DNA of 35,795 nucleotides, from the NCBI GenBank assembly GCA_964639255.1, contig CAZXDP010000025.1, forward strand, positions 1 to 35,795. The letters are read 5' to 3'. Positions 7,857 to 16,918 of this stretch are shown in pieces (positions within the stretch are counted from its first letter, which is position 1; each line of letters opens with the position of its first letter). A model generated the notes under the pieces. That model did no database searches and was not told where the DNA came from. It worked only from the letters and a program-made list of their open reading frames with translations. The DNA comes from NZQO01 sp964639255 (GTDB lineage: Bacteria > Bacteroidota > Bacteroidia > Flavobacteriales > Flavobacteriaceae). The position numbers and the translations under genes were made by a program.

Positions 7857-8792
7857 ATGAGTACGAAAACCTATGCAGGCATTCCGCAGAAGTATGCGGC
7901 GCTTGAAACCAGTAAAATTGTCCTAATCCCAGTTCCATATGATGGCACCAGCACGTGGCAAAAAGGAGCCGATAAGGGTCCCGAGGCTTTTTTACATGCT
8001 TCTGAAAATATGGAGCTGTACGATATCGAGACGCAAACTGAAGTGTACAAGCAAGGCATTTACCTAGCCGATGCCATTACCGAGAATGAATCGCCCAAGG
8101 CGGTAGTGAATGCCGTGCACAAAGCAACGAAGGACTATATTTTGCGCAATAAATTCGTAACCGTATTTGGTGGCGAGCACAGCATTTCCATAGGGACCAT
8201 TCGCGCTTTTAACGAGTGCTTCGACGATTTAACCGTACTGCATATAGATGCCCATGCCGATTTGCGCAAGGAATACGAAGGTACCCCTTACAACCACGCC
8301 TGTGCGGTCTACGAGGCCAGCCAAACCACCAACTTGGTACAGGTTGGCATTCGCAGTATGGATGTAGCCGAAACCACCGTGATGGATGAGGAGAAAACCT
8401 GGTTCGCGCACGATATGGCGAACGATGAGTACTGGATGGACAACGTTATCGAAGCGCTTGGCGACAATGTGTTCATTACCTTCGATCTCGACGCCTTCGA
8501 TCCTTCCATCATGCCCAGCACTGGCACCCCAGAACCGGGTGGCTTGTTCTATTATGAAACGATGGAGTTTCTAAAGAGGGTATATTCTGAAAGAAATGTG
8601 GTTGGGTTCGATATCGTAGAACTTTGCCCAAGGGAAGAAGAGAAATCATCTGATTTCCTAGCGGCGAAACTCTATTATAAAATGTTGAGCTATAAATTTG
8701 AAAAAGAAGAAGAAGACGACGCGTTCGAGAGTAATTTTAACGAACCGAAGAAGGGAGTAACCAAATTTAACGACGACGAAAATGAGTACTAA
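7857..8792 (+). CDS. speB: Agmatinase (ureohydrolase family)
   Basis: 311 residues; hydrolyses agmatine to putrescine and urea at a dinuclear manganese centre. Metal-binding motifs appear in order: FGGEHSIS, HIDAHADLRKEY, and FDLDAFDPSIMPSTGTPEPGG, all typical of agmatinases and arginases. The C-terminal 30 residues are acidic and Lys-rich. Start ATG 7857 lies 26 bp after the decarboxylase stop. Its 3' end overlaps the start of the next gene by 11 bp, indicating translational coupling. Order decarboxylase then agmatinase gives a complete arginine to putrescine route. Confidence 0.92.
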   Translation: MSTKTYAGIPQKYAALETSKIVLIPVPYDGTSTWQKGADKGPEAFLHASENMELYDIETQTEVYKQGIYLADAITENESPKAVVNAVHKATKDYILRNKFVTVFGGEHSISIGTIRAFNECFDDLTVLHIDAHADLRKEYEGTPYNHACAVYEASQTTNLVQVGIRSMDVAETTVMDEEKTWFAHDMANDEYWMDNVIEALGDNVFITFDLDAFDPSIMPSTGTPEPGGLFYYETMEFLKRVYSERNVVGFDIVELCPREEEKSSDFLAAKLYYKMLSYKFEKEEEDDAFESNFNEPKKGVTKFNDDENEY

Positions 8793-9759
8793 CAAGGGAG
8801 AAATATCACAATTCATTCAAAAATACTATCTGCATTTCAATGCAGCGGCCTTGGTCGATGCTGCGAAGGGGTACGAGCAGCAACTGGAAAGCGGTGCCAA
8901 GATGTTGGTATCGTTGGCCGGAGCCATGAGTACTGCCGAGCTGGGCAAGATTTTTGCCGAGATGATTCGCCAGGATAAGGTCCATATTATTTCCTGTACA
9001 GGCGCCAACCTGGAAGAAGATATCATGAATCTTGTGGCGCACAGCCACTATAAACGAATTCCCAACTATCGTGACCTTACAGCCAAAGATGAATGGGACC
9101 TATTGGAAAACGGCTTGAATAGGGTTACAGATACCTGTATCCCCGAGGAAGAGGCCTTTAGAAGACTTCAGAAGCACATTTTCAAGATTTGGAAAGATGC
9201 CGAAGCGAAAGGCGAGCGATACTTTCCACACGAATTTATGTACAAGATGTTGTTGAGCGGTGTTCTGGAAGAGTATTATGAGATCGACCTGAAAGATTCC
9301 TGGATGTATGCCGCGGCAGAAAAAAATCTGCCTATCGTAGTGCCCGGCTGGGAGGACAGTACCATGGGAAACATCTTTGCTAGTTATGTCCTAAAGGGAG
9401 AGTTAAAGGCGTCGACCATGAAAAGTGGAATCGAATATATGACCTTTTTGGCCGATTGGTATACCGATAATTCAAAAAATGGTATTGGCTTTTTCCAAAT
9501 AGGCGGCGGCATCGCTGGCGATTTCCCTATTTGCGTGGTACCTATGCTCTATCAAGATATGGAACGTACCAATACACCGTTTTGGAGTTACTTCTGCCAA
9601 ATAAGCGATAGCACTACTAGCTACGGAAGCTATTCGGGTGCCGTCCCCAATGAGAAGATCACTTGGGGGAAATTGGATATCGATACGCCAAAATTCATTA
9701 TTGAGAGCGATGCTACCATTGTAGCGCCGCTAATTTTCGCCTACTTGCTCGATATGTAA
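8782..9759 (+). CDS. Deoxyhypusine-synthase-like protein, polyamine operon
   Basis: 325 residues of the deoxyhypusine synthase family. The conserved lysine segment near the C-terminus is kept as ITWGKL (K297), equivalent to the VSWGK motif that carries the aminobutyl intermediate in eukaryotic enzymes; GYSGAVPNEK-like context precedes it. Bacteria lack eIF5A, so protein hypusination is not the role. Bacterial homologues have been linked to homospermidine or spermidine-type synthesis by NAD-dependent aminobutyl transfer. Overlap with agmatinase by 11 bp shows co-expression with putrescine production, which supports a polyamine product. The exact acceptor (putrescine, agmatine or other) is not readable here. 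Confidence 0.85.
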   Translation: MSTNKGEISQFIQKYYLHFNAAALVDAAKGYEQQLESGAKMLVSLAGAMSTAELGKIFAEMIRQDKVHIISCTGANLEEDIMNLVAHSHYKRIPNYRDLTAKDEWDLLENGLNRVTDTCIPEEEAFRRLQKHIFKIWKDAEAKGERYFPHEFMYKMLLSGVLEEYYEIDLKDSWMYAAAEKNLPIVVPGWEDSTMGNIFASYVLKGELKASTMKSGIEYMTFLADWYTDNSKNGIGFFQIGGGIAGDFPICVVPMLYQDMERTNTPFWSYFCQISDSTTSYGSYSGAVPNEKITWGKLDIDTPKFIIESDATIVAPLIFAYLLDM

Positions 9760-9831
9760 AGGTTTCCTGTGATCAGCACCAGCAATTCTACATTTCGGTG
9801 GAACTGGATCCTTTAGAATTAGTTAAACATT

Positions 9832-11355
9832 ATGGAACAACAGATTGAAAATATCGAATTGAAATTCTTGACGCTGAAGGACTACGAAGCGTTGAAGGAG
9901 GCTACCCTGCAGTCGTATGGGGGCTTGCCCAATTCATATTGGAAAATCGAAGAGATAGGCAATCTAATCTCCATCTTTCCGGAAGGCCAAGTAGTCATTA
10001 TCGTAGACGGCGAAATTGCCGGCTGTGCCCTCTCTATTATCGTCGATTACGATAAGATTGAGGATAACCACACATATGATGATATTACCCGCGATCCAGA
10101 TTTCAAGATACACGACCCAGATGGTGATGTGCTGTACGGGATCGATGTGTTTATTCGGCCCGATTATAGAGGTCTTCGCTTGGGGCGCCGGCTGTACGAT
10201 TACCGAAAGGAACTTTGCGAAAACTTGAACTTGAAGGCAATTGTCTTTGGGGGGCGTATGCCCAATTACCACAAATATGCGAAAGACTATTCGCCTAAAC
10301 AGTACCTTCAAAAAGTACGGGATAAGGAGATTGAAGACCCGGTAATCAATTTTCAGCTTAGCAACGATTTCCATCCGGTACGAGTCATTAAAGGGTATTT
10401 AGAGGGCGACAAGGCCTCGGGAGAATACGGTGTGCTTATGGAATGGGACAACATCTATTACACCAAGCCCGTGGAAAAGCCAAAACTTACCAAAAGTGTG
10501 GTGCGCCTGGGTTTGATACAATGGCAAATGCGACCCTACGGCGGTATGGAAGACCTCATGCATCAAGTAGAGTACTTTGTGAACAGCGTGGCGGGCTATA
10601 GAAGTGACTTCGCCGTTTTCCCTGAATTTTTCAACGCGCCGCTCATGGCTCGGTATAATGATATGAACGAGAGCGATGCCATTAGGGAATTGGCCAAGTA
10701 CACTTCAGAAATAAAACAGCGCCTATCGCAGCTCTCCATTTCCTATAACATCAATATCGTATCGGGAAGCATGCCCGAAGTGGTAGACGACAAGCTCTAC
10801 AATGTGGGGTATCTATGCCATCGCGATGGGAGGATAGAGCGCTACGAGAAAATTCACGTCACGCCAGATGAGGCCAAGGTTTGGGGTATGCAACAGGGTC
10901 ACACCCTACAATGTTACGATACCGATTGCGGAAAAATAGGAATTCTTATCTGTTACGATTCAGAATTTCCTGAATTGTCCCGTTTGCTGGCCGATGACGG
11001 TATGGATATCTTATTTGTTCCCTTCCTTACCGATACGCAAAATGGCTACTCTCGCGTACGGTTGTGCGCACAGGCCCGAGCCATTGAGAACGAATGCTAT
11101 GTGGCGATTGCAGGCAGTGTGGGCAATTTGCCCAAAGTCCACAATATGGATATACAATATGCCCAGAGCGCGGTGTTTACCCCTTGCGATTTTGCCTTTC
11201 CCAACAACGGGGTGAAGGCCGAAACCACTCCCAATACCGAAATGATCCTCGTAGCCGATGTCGATATCGATTTGCTGCGCGAACTGCACAACTATGGCGC
11301 CGTGCGCAATTTAAAAGATCGTCGCGACGATTTCTACACCGTACAACGGGTGTAG
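9832..11355 (+). CDS. Bifunctional GNAT acetyltransferase / carbon-nitrogen hydrolase
   Basis: 507 residues with two domains. Residues about 1-200 are a GNAT fold: DVFIRPDYRGLRLGRRLYDYRKE (106-128) contains the acetyl-CoA-binding RGLRLGRRL loop. Residues about 222-505 are a nitrilase-superfamily domain with its triad E265 (AVFPEFF), K340 (YEKIHVTPDE) and C374 (ILICYDSEFPEL). The Cys context is amidase-like and unlike the branch 1 nitrilase at 3983. The fusion is a recognised bacterial architecture (B. subtilis YhcX type), but substrates are not known to me. It follows the polyamine genes after 72 bp, with a weak TACATTTC box at 9789-9796, so it may share or have separate control. An N-acetyl-amide handling step in polyamine or amino acid metabolism is only a guess. 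Confidence 0.88.
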   Translation: MEQQIENIELKFLTLKDYEALKEATLQSYGGLPNSYWKIEEIGNLISIFPEGQVVIIVDGEIAGCALSIIVDYDKIEDNHTYDDITRDPDFKIHDPDGDVLYGIDVFIRPDYRGLRLGRRLYDYRKELCENLNLKAIVFGGRMPNYHKYAKDYSPKQYLQKVRDKEIEDPVINFQLSNDFHPVRVIKGYLEGDKASGEYGVLMEWDNIYYTKPVEKPKLTKSVVRLGLIQWQMRPYGGMEDLMHQVEYFVNSVAGYRSDFAVFPEFFNAPLMARYNDMNESDAIRELAKYTSEIKQRLSQLSISYNINIVSGSMPEVVDDKLYNVGYLCHRDGRIERYEKIHVTPDEAKVWGMQQGHTLQCYDTDCGKIGILICYDSEFPELSRLLADDGMDILFVPFLTDTQNGYSRVRLCAQARAIENECYVAIAGSVGNLPKVHNMDIQYAQSAVFTPCDFAFPNNGVKAETTPNTEMILVADVDIDLLRELHNYGAVRNLKDRRDDFYTVQRV

Positions 11356-11400
11356 TTTTTTTGGACATTTGTTTTTTTCCGAACGCTTTAATTGTATGTG

Positions 11401-12180
11401 ATGTTTACGGTACTTTCCAAACAAATTGCACAAGGCATCACCATAAAGGGTGTCAAGGCTTCGCTGTCGTATACCCTGTGTTTTAGCGATAGCGACGAGC
11501 TTTTCTATAAAATTGACGAGCAGCAATATCTTTACGTGTACCAGTTCGGGATTGTTTCCTTTTTTAACGTGAGCAAGGAAAAGGTGGATGCGATTATCCA
11601 AGATATCAAGCCGCATTCCAAAGGAACGGTGCGCGACTCGCTGGATGAGAATATTTCGGTCTCGGTACAAGAACGAACCCTGGCCGTTACCTTTAACAGT
11701 GTGATAATTCCTAGCTTTCAGGAGGAGATGATTCGCCTTATCTTGATGCATACCTCGCAATCGGTAGCGTTAGATAGGTATGAGGAAATTTCAGAAGCAC
11801 TGCTCGAGGAGACCAATTTCCATACAAAATATTTGGAGCAGAAAGGGCGCTTAAAAATCTCCAGCAAGAAGCTCAAGAAATTTATTGGGCGTACGCTCAA
11901 TATCAAAAACGGTATCTATGAGAACCTGTACATCTTCGATTCGCCCGAGGTCACTTGGGAAAACGAACAGTTGGCGCGGCTCGATGAACTATTGAAGACC
12001 ACCTTCGATTTGAAGCCTCGCTTCAGGAACATTCAAGACCGCATCGATATCATTAAGGAAAACTTGGACCTGTTCAAGGATATTTGGGATCATAAGGAGA
12101 GCAGCACCTTGGAGTGGATCATTATTTTGCTCATCGTGATCGAGGTTATCGATATGTTTGTTACAAAGATTTTTGCCTAG
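11401..12180 (+). CDS. RMD1/YagE family (DUF155) membrane-anchored protein
   Basis: 259 residues from ATG 11401; a TTG three codons upstream is less likely. The body is a mixed alpha/beta DUF155 domain followed by a helical, charged region, and a single hydrophobic segment near the C-terminus (LEWIIILLIVIEVIDMFV) that should anchor it in a membrane. Eukaryotic RMD1/RMND1 relatives act in mitochondrial translation or membrane organisation; the bacterial function is unknown. It lies 45 bp after the GNAT/hydrolase gene, and its 3' end overlaps the convergent mannosyltransferase gene by 20 bp. Confidence 0.8.
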   Translation: MFTVLSKQIAQGITIKGVKASLSYTLCFSDSDELFYKIDEQQYLYVYQFGIVSFFNVSKEKVDAIIQDIKPHSKGTVRDSLDENISVSVQERTLAVTFNSVIIPSFQEEMIRLILMHTSQSVALDRYEEISEALLEETNFHTKYLEQKGRLKISSKKLKKFIGRTLNIKNGIYENLYIFDSPEVTWENEQLARLDELLKTTFDLKPRFRNIQDRIDIIKENLDLFKDIWDHKESSTLEWIIILLIVIEVIDMFVTKIFA

Positions 12181-13573
12181 CAATATAAGAAAACGGTCTT
12201 TTTCCAGTTACCTCCCAAAGGGCATAGCCTAGCACAATAAGGTATTCTGTCGCCACCACCCACAAATTCTCTTCTACCCCATACTTTCCGTAGGCCGAAT
12301 AACTGAGCATCACCACGGCGCTCCACAGCAACGGAAATCGATATTTGGTAAATACCGAAAGCAACAGCGGTGTGGCGATATACCAAGGGTGTACGGTGGT
12401 GGAAAGTAGAAAATAGACTGTGGTGGCCCATAGCATCGCGGTCAACAAGGCTTTTAAGCCATAGTTTTTCCTGAAAAAGGTGAGCGCTAGAATGCTCAGC
12501 AATACGACAACGGGTAATATCTTGCCCACCGTTTCGATGATGTTCCAGCCCGTGGCTTGAAATCCGATCCATCGAATGACATAGTACACACTGGCATTGA
12601 ATTCAAATTTTTGGAACCAAAGCGCTATGGTGCTGGAGAAATTTTGAAGGAAGGCTTCCGAGTAAAAAGGCATAAAGCTAAGCGCAACGGTGAGCAGCAC
12701 CAGACTATAAAAGATGGCCAATAGTCCAAGCGGGAAGCGTGTTGCGTTTATGTTTTTTTTGAAATATTGAAAGAACAACGGCAACAATAGCAAGGGAAGT
12801 AATTTCACTGAAACTGACACGCCCATTGCTATCGCCGACAGCGCCCATTGTGCCCGTGCCAATAAGTAAAGCGCCAAAATCAAAAAGGAGAGCATCACTC
12901 CCTCAAAATGGAGGTTTCCGGTAAGTTCTATAATGATAAACGGATTGAGAAAGTACCAAAAAATTGCGTGCGGTGGCATTTTCATATGCTCTAGCAGCTT
13001 TTTGCCCAATACTAGGATACCTACATCGGCAAGTAAAATGCACATACGCATGACAACTACGGGGCCCAACAAGCCTTTGCCCCCCAACCAGGCGGCCAGC
13101 GCAAAAAAAAGCTGGTTTATGGGCGGATAGTTGCTATAATGCCCTGCACTTAAACTTCCTATTCCAGCTACGAGGGTCTCTGCATTGGATATGCCGGTAC
13201 CCAAGGTATTTTCCGCTGCGTTCCTAAACAGGAAGGAGGGTGTTTCCAACAGTTCGGAAGGGGTGAACAGGTATGGATTCAATCCGTCGAGTACCAGCCT
13301 GCCATCCCAAATAAATCGGTAAAAATCTTGTGACAAATTGGGCAGCGCCGGTAGAAATACCAAACGAAAAGCGATGCCCACCGAGGCGAGAAACCAAAAA
13401 CTGCCTTTGGTGGTTTGTACGAGTTTGTAAAAAAGAAAGAACAATGCGGCGTAGAGCCCAATAAGCTTTGGGAAATCCCACCGTTGCAAATCGTATGCAA
13501 AACTGGCATACAACGCGATACTCAATACGGAAAAGAGCAACGGAGTTTTATACAGTGTCAATACGGTTCGCAT
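12161..13573 (-). CDS. GT-C membrane mannosyltransferase-like protein
   Basis: 470 residues with roughly eleven or twelve hydrophobic segments. The segment LSQDFYRFIWDGRLVLDGLNPY (about 80-101) is the acidic first-loop motif of GT-C enzymes that use polyprenyl-phosphate sugars, similar to the MptA/MptB alpha-mannosyltransferases. Such proteins transfer mannose outside the cytoplasmic membrane. A polyprenyl-phosphate mannose synthase-like gene (19051-19758) in the same region could supply the donor. The stop codon lies inside the 3' end of the convergent RMD1/YagE gene, leaving no room for a separate terminator. The specific glycan is not identifiable. Confidence 0.75.
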   Translation of the reverse strand: MRTVLTLYKTPLLFSVLSIALYASFAYDLQRWDFPKLIGLYAALFFLFYKLVQTTKGSFWFLASVGIAFRLVFLPALPNLSQDFYRFIWDGRLVLDGLNPYLFTPSELLETPSFLFRNAAENTLGTGISNAETLVAGIGSLSAGHYSNYPPINQLFFALAAWLGGKGLLGPVVVMRMCILLADVGILVLGKKLLEHMKMPPHAIFWYFLNPFIIIELTGNLHFEGVMLSFLILALYLLARAQWALSAIAMGVSVSVKLLPLLLLPLFFQYFKKNINATRFPLGLLAIFYSLVLLTVALSFMPFYSEAFLQNFSSTIALWFQKFEFNASVYYVIRWIGFQATGWNIIETVGKILPVVVLLSILALTFFRKNYGLKALLTAMLWATTVYFLLSTTVHPWYIATPLLLSVFTKYRFPLLWSAVVMLSYSAYGKYGVEENLWVVATEYLIVLGYALWEVTGKRPFSYIARQKSL

Positions 13574-13620
13574 AATCGATTTGTGTTAGGACGAGTCGTC
13601 ACCGCCGAGTGGGGGGAACG

Positions 13621-14742
13621 TCAATCTACCCATTCGGCTATGAAAAGGTTGGTATCTCGGGTGCCGCCATTGTTTCGGTTGCTGGAAAATACCAATTTGG
13701 TGCCGTCGTTGGAAAATACTGGAAAGGCATCGAAAGTTTCGCCGTGGGTAACCCGCTCCAGGTTCTTTCCGTCGATATCAATCATATAAAGGTTAAATGG
13801 AAATCCCCGCTCTGCCTCAAAATTGCTGGAAAACAGAATTTTCTCCCCGCTGGGGTGGAAAAAGGGTGCCCAGTTGGCATTGCCCAAATTGGTTAGTTGT
13901 CGCAAGTTGGAGCCGTCGGCATCGCAGATAAAAAGCTCCATCTCTGTGGGCTGTACCAATCCCTGGCTTAACAGTTCCTTATACTCTTTCACCTCGGCCG
14001 CAGTTTTAGGTCGGGAGGCACGGAAAATCAACTTTGAACCATCGGGCGAGAAAAAAGCACCCCCATCATAGCCCAGTTCATCAGTAATTTGCCTAACATT
14101 GGTACCATCTAAGTTCATGGTGTACAATTCAAGGTCACCGCTGCGGTCGCTGGTAAAGACGATTTTATCACCCTTAGGGCTTACGGTAGCTTCGGCATCG
14201 TACCCAGGCTCATTTGTGAGTTGGGCCGTGATGTTTCCGTTCAGGTCGGCCACGAATATATCGAAGCTATCATAAACGGGCCACACGTACTTTCCGTTTT
14301 TCCGCAGGGGTACTTCTGGGCAATTTTCATCTACTAGATGCGTACTCGCATATACGATATGCTGGTTGTCTGGCATAAAGTACGAACAGGTGGTTCGACC
14401 TTTTCCCGTGCTTACCATGGGTGGCTGGGAGTCTTCAAAACTATCGGAAACATCCATAAGGAACATTTGGTCGCAACCAACGCCCCATTCGGAATAATTG
14501 CTTTGAAACACCAATTGTTTGTCATCAAAGCTCCAGTAGGCTTCAGCATTGTCACCGCCAAAGGTAATTTGCCGAATGCTCTTGAAGTGTTTCTCTTCAG
14601 GATAGATGAGGCTATCGCCTACGGCCTCGGTAATCACTTCCTTTGTCTCTGCTGGAAAGTCTGCCGATTCTACCGAATTTTCAGAAGTATTTTTGCAAGA
14701 ATGGAGTAGAACGAATAACGCGGCAAGGGTAAAAATTCTCAT
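13621..14742 (-). CDS. TolB-like beta-propeller lipoprotein
   Basis: 373 residues. The N-terminal signal ends in LLHSC with lipidation Cys16. The rest contains repeated PD40/TolB blades such as YDAEATVSPKGDKIVFTSDRSG, YDGGAFFSPDGSKLIFRASRP, NWAPFFHPSGEKILFSSNFE and FDAFPVFSNDGTKLVFSSNRN, building a six-bladed propeller. It should sit on the periplasmic side of a membrane as a binding or scaffold protein. It is transcribed divergently from an M28 peptidase with only 31 bp between start codons, and runs toward the mannosyltransferase gene 47 bp downstream. No enzymatic motif is seen. Confidence 0.85.
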   Translation of the reverse strand: MRIFTLAALFVLLHSCKNTSENSVESADFPAETKEVITEAVGDSLIYPEEKHFKSIRQITFGGDNAEAYWSFDDKQLVFQSNYSEWGVGCDQMFLMDVSDSFEDSQPPMVSTGKGRTTCSYFMPDNQHIVYASTHLVDENCPEVPLRKNGKYVWPVYDSFDIFVADLNGNITAQLTNEPGYDAEATVSPKGDKIVFTSDRSGDLELYTMNLDGTNVRQITDELGYDGGAFFSPDGSKLIFRASRPKTAAEVKEYKELLSQGLVQPTEMELFICDADGSNLRQLTNLGNANWAPFFHPSGEKILFSSNFEAERGFPFNLYMIDIDGKNLERVTHGETFDAFPVFSNDGTKLVFSSNRNNGGTRDTNLFIAEWVD

Positions 14743-14749
14743 ATTTCAG

Positions 14750-14757
14750 TATTTTTG
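14750..14757 (+). promoter_or_regulatory. -7 box of the M28 peptidase promoter
   Basis: TATTTTTG fits TAnnTTTG, giving a leader of about 13 nt before ATG 14774. Its -33 region falls inside the start of the divergent TolB-like gene. Confidence 0.6.
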
Positions 14758-14760
14758 TGT

Positions 14761-14768
14761 CAAAAGTA
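14761..14768 (-). promoter_or_regulatory. -7 box of the TolB-like gene promoter
   Basis: On the minus strand this reads TACTTTTG, a perfect TAnnTTTG box, with a leader of about 15 nt before the start at 14742. Only 3 bp separate it from the oppositely directed box at 14750-14757. Confidence 0.6.
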
Positions 14769-14773
14769 ACGAT

Positions 14774-16012
14774 ATGCGCGTATTTATAACAGTATTTTTT
14801 TTGGCAACGGTATTGCTATCCTGCCAAGAGGAGCCCCAGAAGATCGTTTCGATGCGGCAAGATGTTACCTTCTTGGCAGATGATGCACTGGCCGGGCGCC
14901 AAACTGGAACGCAAGGGGAACAAGAGGCCGCTGCTTATATAGAAAAGCGTTTTCGAAATATGGGCCTAACGCCTAAGGGCGTAGATGGAAATTATACCCA
15001 AACCTTCACGTTTACGCCAAGTAAAAATCCGCACGAGTCGGCTGCGTTTACTGGAAATGCAACCGATGGTACCATAACCGGGACCAATGTGCTTGGGTAT
15101 GTTGATAATCAAGCCGAGACGACTGTCGTAATCGGTGCACATTACGACCATTTGGGAATGGGTGGGGAAGGTTCGCTGTACCGTGAAGGAGAGGCGGTGC
15201 ATAACGGTGCCGACGATAATGCCAGTGGGGTAGCGATTTTGCTACATTTGGCGCAACGACTAGCGCAACCAGAGGCACCCAAAGACAACAATTATTTATT
15301 CATTGCTTTCTCTGGAGAGGAAATGGGGCTCCTCGGTTCCAATTATTTCATAAAAAATCCCACCATAGACACCAAAAAAGTGAGTTATATGATCAATATG
15401 GATATGGTGGGCCGTTTAAATGAGGAAAACACCTTAGCGGTGCACGGGGTAGGGACCTCGCCAGTTTTTAAACAAGCATTGTTCGCCAACAACGACCAAG
15501 ACCTAACCATAGCCGAGCACGAAAGCGGAATAGGCCCTAGCGACCATACATCCTTTTATCTAGCCGATATCCCGGTGCTTCATTTTTTTACAGGTCAGCA
15601 CGAAGATTACCACAAACCGGGCGACGATGCCGAAAAACTCAATTACGCCGGCATGGAGAAAATCGCGGCCTATATCTTTAATATTATAAACGACTTGAAT
15701 GATAATGGCCAATTGGCTTTCCGTAAAACGAAGAACGAAAGTGAGGACGTGCCACGGTTTGAGGTTGCCTTGGGCGTAGTGCCAGATTATCTCTACACGG
15801 GCCCGGGTATGCGAATTGATGGTGTTTCTGAAGACAAGCCCGCGCAACGGGCGGGACTTCAAAAGGGCGATATCGTTCGGCAATTAGGATCGCTACAGGT
15901 GACCGATATGATGAGCTATATGAAAGCCCTAGCCAGTTTTGAAGAAGGGCAATCTACCGAAGTTACAGTAGATAGAAATGGCGAAACCTTGGTTTTATCT
16001 GTCACATTTTAA
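14774..16012 (+). CDS. M28-family metallopeptidase lipoprotein with PDZ domain
   Basis: 412 residues. The signal peptide ends in VLLSC with Cys17 as lipidation site. Di-zinc ligands of the M28 family are in place: H123 (GAHYDHLG), D147 (GADDNASG), catalytic E182 and ligand E183 (SGEEMGLLG), D210 (NMDMVGRL) and H280 (HEDYHKPGDD). The last 90 or so residues form a PDZ module (GMRIDGVSEDKPAQRAGLQKGDIV). It is probably an aminopeptidase acting on peptides outside the cytoplasm. The open frame reaches back to 14606 inside the divergent gene, but ATG 14774 starts the lipoprotein signal and follows the promoter box, so it is chosen. A clean terminator lies downstream. Confidence 0.93.
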   Translation: MRVFITVFFLATVLLSCQEEPQKIVSMRQDVTFLADDALAGRQTGTQGEQEAAAYIEKRFRNMGLTPKGVDGNYTQTFTFTPSKNPHESAAFTGNATDGTITGTNVLGYVDNQAETTVVIGAHYDHLGMGGEGSLYREGEAVHNGADDNASGVAILLHLAQRLAQPEAPKDNNYLFIAFSGEEMGLLGSNYFIKNPTIDTKKVSYMINMDMVGRLNEENTLAVHGVGTSPVFKQALFANNDQDLTIAEHESGIGPSDHTSFYLADIPVLHFFTGQHEDYHKPGDDAEKLNYAGMEKIAAYIFNIINDLNDNGQLAFRKTKNESEDVPRFEVALGVVPDYLYTGPGMRIDGVSEDKPAQRAGLQKGDIVRQLGSLQVTDMMSYMKALASFEEGQSTEVTVDRNGETLVLSVTF

Positions 16013-16063
16013 GATTTTCAGAAACAGGAGCTTGCCGCAGGTGTTAAAAAAAGGGCCGTGTGG

Positions 16064-16087
16064 TTAAGGATGCCTTAAAGTTTTTTT
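16064..16087 (+). terminator. Rho-independent terminator after the M28 gene
   Basis: TTAAGG 16064-16069, three-base loop ATG, CCTTAA 16073-16078, then AG and seven T. The stem is short (6 bp) but the T tract is clean. Confidence 0.65.
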
Positions 16088-16138
16088 AAAACATAGCATT
16101 CTAGGGGTAAGACTGCGTATCTTAAAGAAAAATACGTC

Positions 16139-16735
16139 ATGAAAACTGTCAAGATTCTTCTGCTCCTTACCGTACTTTTCCTTTTCATTAGTTGTGGCCC
16201 CAAGGTAGAAACCGTTCGGCCTACCCAAGTGGACCTTGGCTCGTATACTTCTTTTGCCTATTTGCCCAACACTTCGGCAGAGGCACCCGATAAGGCCTAT
16301 AATGATCCAACCGTTAACGAAACGGTGATACAAACTATCAACTATCATATGGAACAAGCTGGCTACACCCTTAATCGGGATACTCCAGACCTGCTTGTAT
16401 TGGTTAGTACAAAGACCGATATCGAGACCATTACCGAAACCGAGCCTGCGTACGCGGCTTATCCCTATGAGTATAACACCACACAGGTTGCCGTACGACC
16501 CTATTACAACGATTATTACTATTATAACTATCCTAGTTATACCAACATCACCGGCTACGATGTAGATAGATATGCTTATGAGGAAGGGTCGATTATCATT
16601 AATTTGGTCGACCGAAAGACCAAGGAGAGTGTTTGGAAGGGTTTTTCGGAAACCGGAATTTACAACCAAACCGACACGGAAGTTATTCGAAATTTGGTAA
16701 ATGACATCTTTCAAGAGTTTCCGAAGGTGAAATAA
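16139..16735 (+). CDS. DUF4136 lipoprotein, first copy
   Basis: 198 residues. The signal peptide ends in FISC with Cys19. The mature part is a DUF4136 domain: DLGSYTSFAYLPN at the start, PDLLVLVSTKTD in the middle, and IIINLVDRKTKESVWKGF near the end. A Tyr-rich stretch (YNDYYYYNYPSYTN) sits between. It is about half identical to the next gene by eye, so the two are a tandem duplication. A TATCTTAA sequence at 16118-16125 could be a variant -7 box. Function unknown; such proteins are outer-membrane or periplasm-facing lipoproteins in Bacteroidetes. Confidence 0.85.
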   Translation: MKTVKILLLLTVLFLFISCGPKVETVRPTQVDLGSYTSFAYLPNTSAEAPDKAYNDPTVNETVIQTINYHMEQAGYTLNRDTPDLLVLVSTKTDIETITETEPAYAAYPYEYNTTQVAVRPYYNDYYYYNYPSYTNITGYDVDRYAYEEGSIIINLVDRKTKESVWKGFSETGIYNQTDTEVIRNLVNDIFQEFPKVK

Positions 16736-16864
16736 TAGTGTGCTGATACTTCTTTCTTCAAAATTTCTTAATGCCCTTAGCATTCAAACTGTAAACTTTT
16801 ATTAAAGCAGGATGTAAGGCGTTAAAATCATCGTAAATCTTCTCTAAGGTTTTCAAATTCAACT

Positions 16865-16880
16865 TAGTATATGTATACTA
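16865..16880. promoter_or_regulatory. Perfect A/T-rich palindrome upstream of second DUF4136 gene
   Basis: TAGTATA, two bases TG, then TATACTA: a 7-bp perfect inverted repeat about 40 bp before ATG 16919. No such repeat is seen before the first copy. It could be an operator; chance is possible in an A/T-rich intergenic region. Confidence 0.3.
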
Positions 16881-16918
16881 TAAGAAGATAAATGAAGAGG
16901 AACTTAAAACTAGAAATT

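Noticed and set aside
14606..14773. Extension of the M28 peptidase into the divergent TolB-like gene
   Set aside because: It would hide the lipoprotein signal peptide that starts at 14774 and overlaps both promoters.
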